Of a DNA stretch of 8,299 nucleotides, positions 6,215 to 8,299 are shown piece after piece. The notes under the pieces are model-generated. The model was not told where the DNA came from. It did not search any database and saw only the letters and a list, made by a program, of their open reading frames with translations. This DNA is from Pseudomonadota bacterium (GTDB taxonomy: Bacteria; Pseudomonadota; Gammaproteobacteria; Burkholderiales; Burkholderiaceae_B). The stretch is taken from NCBI GenBank assembly GCA_023427085.1, contig JAEZBO010000268.1, positions 1 through 8,299 of the forward strand. Reading direction: 5' to 3'. Every line of letters starts with the position of its first letter. Within the stretch, counting starts at the first letter, position 1. A program made the translations under genes and the position numbers.

Positions 6215-6500
6215 ATCGCTGCGCGACGATCTTGCCGCGCTGCACGAAGCCGGCGCGATCCCCAAGGTCACCATGCGCCAGTTCGACCTCATCTGCCCGC
6301 CGCCCTTGCGCCAGCTCGACGCCGCCGACATCAGGCGCCTGCGCGAGCGCCTGAATGTCAGCCAGCCGGTGTTTGCGCTGCATCTGCACACCACCGCATC
6401 GACGGTGCGCAAATGGGAGCAAGGCGAGACCCGCCCCACCGGCCCGGCGCTCAAGCTGCTCAATCTGATCGCCGAGCGGGGGCTGCAGGCCATCCTGTGA
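6198..6500 (+). CDS. antitoxin, helix-turn-helix HigA/NadS-like
   Basis: This 100-residue protein begins at GTG 6198. The frame is open further upstream, but only this start has a good ribosome-binding site, and it gives a normal family length. Residues about 43-80 form a Cro/C1-type helix-turn-helix: LRERLNVSQPVFALHLHTT, then STVRKWEQGETRPTGPALKLL, the pattern of the NadS/HigA antitoxin group. The N-terminal 40 residues (SLRDDLAALHEAGAI, then VTMRQFDLI) probably neutralise the toxin. It is expected to bind the toxin and to repress the operon through the palindrome at 5793-5821. The 17-base overlap with the toxin implies translational coupling. A lone XRE regulator is unlikely given the toxin partner. 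Confidence 0.87.
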   Translation: MSQLIESLRDDLAALHEAGAIPKVTMRQFDLICPPPLRQLDAADIRRLRERLNVSQPVFALHLHTTASTVRKWEQGETRPTGPALKLLNLIAERGLQAIL

Positions 6501-6512
6501 CGCCCGCGACCC

Positions 6513-6539
6513 GCGCGGCGGCGGCGCTGGCCGCCGCGC
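6513..6539. terminator. GC-rich stem-loop between convergent genes
   Basis: GCGCGGCGG (6513-6521) and CCGCCGCGC (6531-6539) pair perfectly across a nine-base loop. The hairpin occupies the 45-base gap between the antitoxin stop and the FAH-family stop on the opposite strand, so it could serve both directions. There is no T-run on either side, so intrinsic termination is doubtful. Confidence 0.4.
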
Positions 6540-6545
6540 CGTGGT

Positions 6546-7388
6546 TCAGCCCTGCACGATCTGCTGGCGCTGCTGGCCCAGCCCTTCGATGCCCAGCGTG
6601 ACCACGTCACCGGCCTTCAGGTATACCGGCGGCTTCTGGCCCATGCCCACCCCAGGCGGCGTGCCGGTCGAGATGATGTCGCCCGGCTGCAGGCTCATGA
6701 ACTGCGACAGATACGACACCAGTTGCGCGACGCCGAAGATCATCGTGCGCGTCGAGCCGTCCTGCTTGCGCTGGCCGTTGACCTCCAGCCACATCGACAG
6801 GTTCTGCGGATCGGCGATCTCGTCGGTGGTGACCAGCCACGGGCCGGTCGGGCCAAAGGTGTCGCAGGACTTGCCCTTGGTCCACTGGCCCTGGCGCTCG
6901 AGCTGGAAGGCGCGCTCGGACACGTCGTGCACCACGCAATAACCCGCCACGTGCGACAGCGCGTCCGCCTCGCTGACGTACTTGGCGGTCTTGCCGATCA
7001 CCACGCCCAGCTCGACTTCCCAGTCGGTGCGCGTCGAGCCGCGCGGGATCTCGACGGTGTCGTCGGGGCCGACGATCGCCGAGGTCGCCTTCATGAACAC
7101 GATCGGTTCGCTGGGCACTGCCGCGCCGGTCTCGGCGGCGTGGTCCGAATAATTCAGGCCGATGCAGATGAACTTGCCGGTGCCGGCCACGCAGGGGCCA
7201 AGCCGCGGCGTGCCGTCGACCCGCGGCAGGCTGGCCGGGTCGAGCGCGCGCAGCGCTTGCAGGCCCTCGGGCGTGAGGGTCTGGCCGCCGATGTCGCGCA
7301 CCGTGGCGGACAGGTCACGCAAATGGCCATCGGCATCCAGCAGGCCGGGCTTTTCCTGTCCGGGCGGACCATAACGCAGCAACTTCAT
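6546..7388 (-). CDS. fumarylacetoacetate hydrolase family protein, likely 2,4-diketo-3-deoxy-L-fuconate hydrolase-like
   Basis: This 280-residue protein belongs to the FAH superfamily of Mg2+/Mn2+-dependent hydrolases and lyases that cleave C-C bonds in diketo acids. Conserved parts are GLNYSDHAAE (77-86), the metal-ligand motif DWEVELG (122-128, Glu124 and Glu126), Asp155 in VVHDVSER, KGKSCDTFGPTGPWLV (171-186) and STGTPPGVGMG (250-260). All key residues are present. The KGKSCDTFGPTGPW type is common in enzymes annotated as ureidoglycolate lyase or diketo-deoxy-fuconate hydrolase. Pairing with the upstream SDR favours hydrolysis of a 2,4-diketo-3-deoxy sugar acid to pyruvate and a hydroxy acid such as lactate; this is inferred from context. 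The ATG has a strong site AAGGAGA (7393-7399). It lies 55 bases after the SDR stop and is the last gene of the operon in this direction. Likely cytoplasmic. Confidence 0.9.
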   Translation of the reverse strand: MKLLRYGPPGQEKPGLLDADGHLRDLSATVRDIGGQTLTPEGLQALRALDPASLPRVDGTPRLGPCVAGTGKFICIGLNYSDHAAETGAAVPSEPIVFMKATSAIVGPDDTVEIPRGSTRTDWEVELGVVIGKTAKYVSEADALSHVAGYCVVHDVSERAFQLERQGQWTKGKSCDTFGPTGPWLVTTDEIADPQNLSMWLEVNGQRKQDGSTRTMIFGVAQLVSYLSQFMSLQPGDIISTGTPPGVGMGQKPPVYLKAGDVVTLGIEGLGQQRQQIVQG

Positions 7389-7392
7389 GAAA

Positions 7393-7418
7393 TCTCCTTG
7401 CCAGCCCCGCGGGGGCTG
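7393..7418 (-). promoter_or_regulatory. intercistronic stem-loop beside the FAH ribosome-binding site
   Basis: On the minus strand, CAGCCCC and GGGGCTG (7402-7418) form a perfect 7-bp stem with a three-base loop. It ends three bases before the ribosome-binding sequence AAGGAGA (7393-7399). It has no T-run, so it is not a typical terminator. It may protect or set the expression of the last gene in the operon. Confidence 0.4.
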
Positions 7419-7438
7419 CGATGAACGAATGCGATGAA
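7417..7438. repeat. 9-bp direct repeat in the SDR-FAH gap
   Basis: TGCGATGAA occurs at 7417-7425 and again at 7430-7438, separated by CGAA. No function is evident. It could be a small duplication. Confidence 0.6.
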
Positions 7439-7443
7439 ACGGA

Positions 7444-8187
7444 TCAGATGGCCCAGCCGCCGTCGATGACGTGGATCTGTCCGGTGGTATAGGTCGCGCC
7501 GGCCAGGTAGACAGCCAGATCGGCGATCTCGTCGGCCGTGCCGATGCGGCCGATGGGCTGGCGCGCGATGAAGGCGGCGCGGGTGGTTTCGTAGTCGCCC
7601 TGGGCGCGCAGGCGCGCCTGCAGCGACGGCGACTCGACGGTGCCCGGGCAGATCGCGTTGCAGCGGATCCCGCGCGCGACGTAGTCGGCGGCCACCGACT
7701 TGGTCAGCCCGATGACGGCGGCCTTGGTCGCGCCGTAGACGCAGCGCGCCGCCACGCCCTTGACGCTGCTGGCGACCGAGGCCATGTTGATGATGCTGCC
7801 GTTCTCGCGCTCGAGCATGCCCGGCAGCACGGCCTGGATGGTGCGCACCATCGCGCGCACGTTCAGGTCGAAGCCCAGTTCCCAATCGGCCTCGCTGGCC
7901 TGCAGCACGTCGCCGTGATGCACGATGCCGGCGCAATTGAACAGCACCTGGACCGGCCCGGCCTCGGCGATCACGCCGCGCACCGCGTCGCCATCCAGCA
8001 CGTCGAGCCGGCGGCAGACCAGCTTGCCGGCGCCGGCGTCGGCCGATGCCAGCTCGGCCAGCAGGGCGTCGTTGATGTCGGTGGCCCAGACGGTGGCGCC
8101 CTGGCGTGCAAAGGCCAGCGCCGCGGCGCGGCCGATGCCCTGGCCGGCGGCGGTGATGAAAACGATCGGAGCAGCGGTCTGGTTCAT
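7444..8187 (-). CDS. SDR family dehydrogenase, DHRS6/BDH2-like; probable 2-keto-3-deoxy-L-fuconate dehydrogenase
   Basis: This 247-residue classical short-chain dehydrogenase is complete. The nucleotide-binding motif is TAAGQGIG (12-19), and Asp37 at the end of the second strand indicates NAD rather than NADP. NCAG is at 84-87. The catalytic set is Asn109, Ser137, Tyr151 and Lys155, all present. From memory it matches human DHRS6 (BDH2) closely in VHHG, SVASSVKG, TKAAVIGLTKSVAAD and the C-terminal IDGGW; bacterial relatives include 2-keto-3-deoxy-L-fuconate dehydrogenases of non-phosphorylating L-fucose catabolism. It probably oxidises the C4 hydroxyl of a 2-keto-3-deoxy sugar acid, whose product the FAH enzyme would cleave. 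3-Hydroxybutyrate dehydrogenase is the main alternative. The ATG is supported by AGGA (8194-8197), which overlaps the stop codon of the CoA-transferase gene eight bases upstream, so coupling is likely. Cytoplasmic. Confidence 0.92.
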   Translation of the reverse strand: MNQTAAPIVFITAAGQGIGRAAALAFARQGATVWATDINDALLAELASADAGAGKLVCRRLDVLDGDAVRGVIAEAGPVQVLFNCAGIVHHGDVLQASEADWELGFDLNVRAMVRTIQAVLPGMLERENGSIINMASVASSVKGVAARCVYGATKAAVIGLTKSVAADYVARGIRCNAICPGTVESPSLQARLRAQGDYETTRAAFIARQPIGRIGTADEIADLAVYLAGATYTTGQIHVIDGGWAI

Positions 8188-8195
8188 GAAACGTC

Positions 8196-8299
8196 CTAAG
8201 AGTGTTTGATAGATGCTCGGCCCAGCGCGAACTCCTGGCGCAGGGCGTCGGTGTGGGCGCCGACGCCGGGCGCGGCGCGGCCGGCCGGCAGACGCCGGC
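8196..8299 (-). CDS. CaiB/BaiF family CoA-transferase, C-terminal end (runs off right edge)
   Basis: Only the last 33 codons are in the window, ending in TAG at 8196-8198. The segment RAAPGVGAHTDALRQEF matches the C-terminal signature of family III CoA-transferases, where a PxxGxHT motif is followed by a short acidic helix. These enzymes move CoA between an acyl-CoA and a free acid through an aspartyl-CoA thioester; the catalytic Asp lies outside the window. The frame is too short to appear as a long ORF, so the call rests on this motif. The stop is eight bases before the SDR start and overlaps its ribosome-binding site, so it is an upstream member of the same operon. Substrate unknown. Confidence 0.75.
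   Translation of the reverse strand, partial: RRLPAGRAAPGVGAHTDALRQEFALGRASIKHS

Noticed and set aside
5940..6500. Longer 186-codon version of the antitoxin
   Set aside because: The upstream part is a shifted frame of the toxin; the perfect ribosome-binding site and normal family length point to GTG at 6198.
7444..8187. DHRS6-like SDR as a siderophore biosynthesis enzyme working with the TonB receptor
   Set aside because: Human DHRS6 has been proposed to make a 2,5-dihydroxybenzoate siderophore, but here the gene is in a catabolic operon on the opposite strand, separated from the receptor by a terminator and a toxin-antitoxin module, with no Fur-like site seen.
1..8299. CRISPR array, tRNA/rRNA genes, insertion sequences or prophage genes
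   Set aside because: No regularly spaced repeats, no RNA gene signatures, and no transposase, integrase or phage proteins were found on either strand.

Overview
The window is very GC-rich, densely coded DNA. Its gene content (a LysR regulator, an HPP-CBS membrane protein, a TonB-dependent siderophore receptor, and a CaiB-type transferase/SDR/FAH operon) suggests a betaproteobacterium of the Burkholderiales, probably Bordetella/Achromobacter-like. That placement is inferred from composition and gene types; no rRNA or marker gene is present.

Layout. Positions 1-968 (minus strand) hold a Frm2/Hbn1-like nitroreductase followed by the N-terminal part of an alpha/beta hydrolase that runs off the left edge. 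A 197-bp divergent gap leads to a plus-strand pair, 1166-3230: an HPP-family integral membrane protein with a C-terminal CBS pair, then a LysR-type regulator 10 bp later. After a gap with two GC-rich stem-loops and a plausible Fur-controlled promoter comes a complete TonB-dependent siderophore receptor (3475-5637), closed by a textbook intrinsic terminator. Next is a toxin-first type II toxin-antitoxin pair (5831-6500): a RelE/HigB-like toxin starting at TTG and an overlapping HTH antitoxin starting at GTG, preceded by a 29-bp near-perfect palindrome covering the likely -10 box. The right side (6546-8299, minus strand) is an operon read right to left: the end of a CaiB/BaiF CoA-transferase, an SDR dehydrogenase strongly resembling DHRS6/BDH2 and 2-keto-3-deoxy-L-fuconate dehydrogenases, and a fumarylacetoacetate-hydrolase-family enzyme resembling 2,4-diketo-3-deoxy-L-fuconate hydrolases.

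How the genes work together. The receptor is an iron-acquisition gene without its own transporter or synthesis genes here, so it probably imports a foreign hydroxamate-type siderophore. The right-hand operon looks like the end of a deoxysugar-acid or hydroxy-keto-acid catabolic route: oxidation by the SDR, then C-C hydrolysis by the FAH enzyme. The CoA-transferase is an unexplained partner. The toxin-antitoxin pair is a self-contained, probably autoregulated module between them.

Nothing here clearly amounts to an undescribed system. The most interesting points are the palindrome/TTG arrangement of the toxin-antitoxin module, the CoA-transferase coupled to the diketo-acid hydrolase route, and an unexplained nested inverted repeat at 5696-5753.
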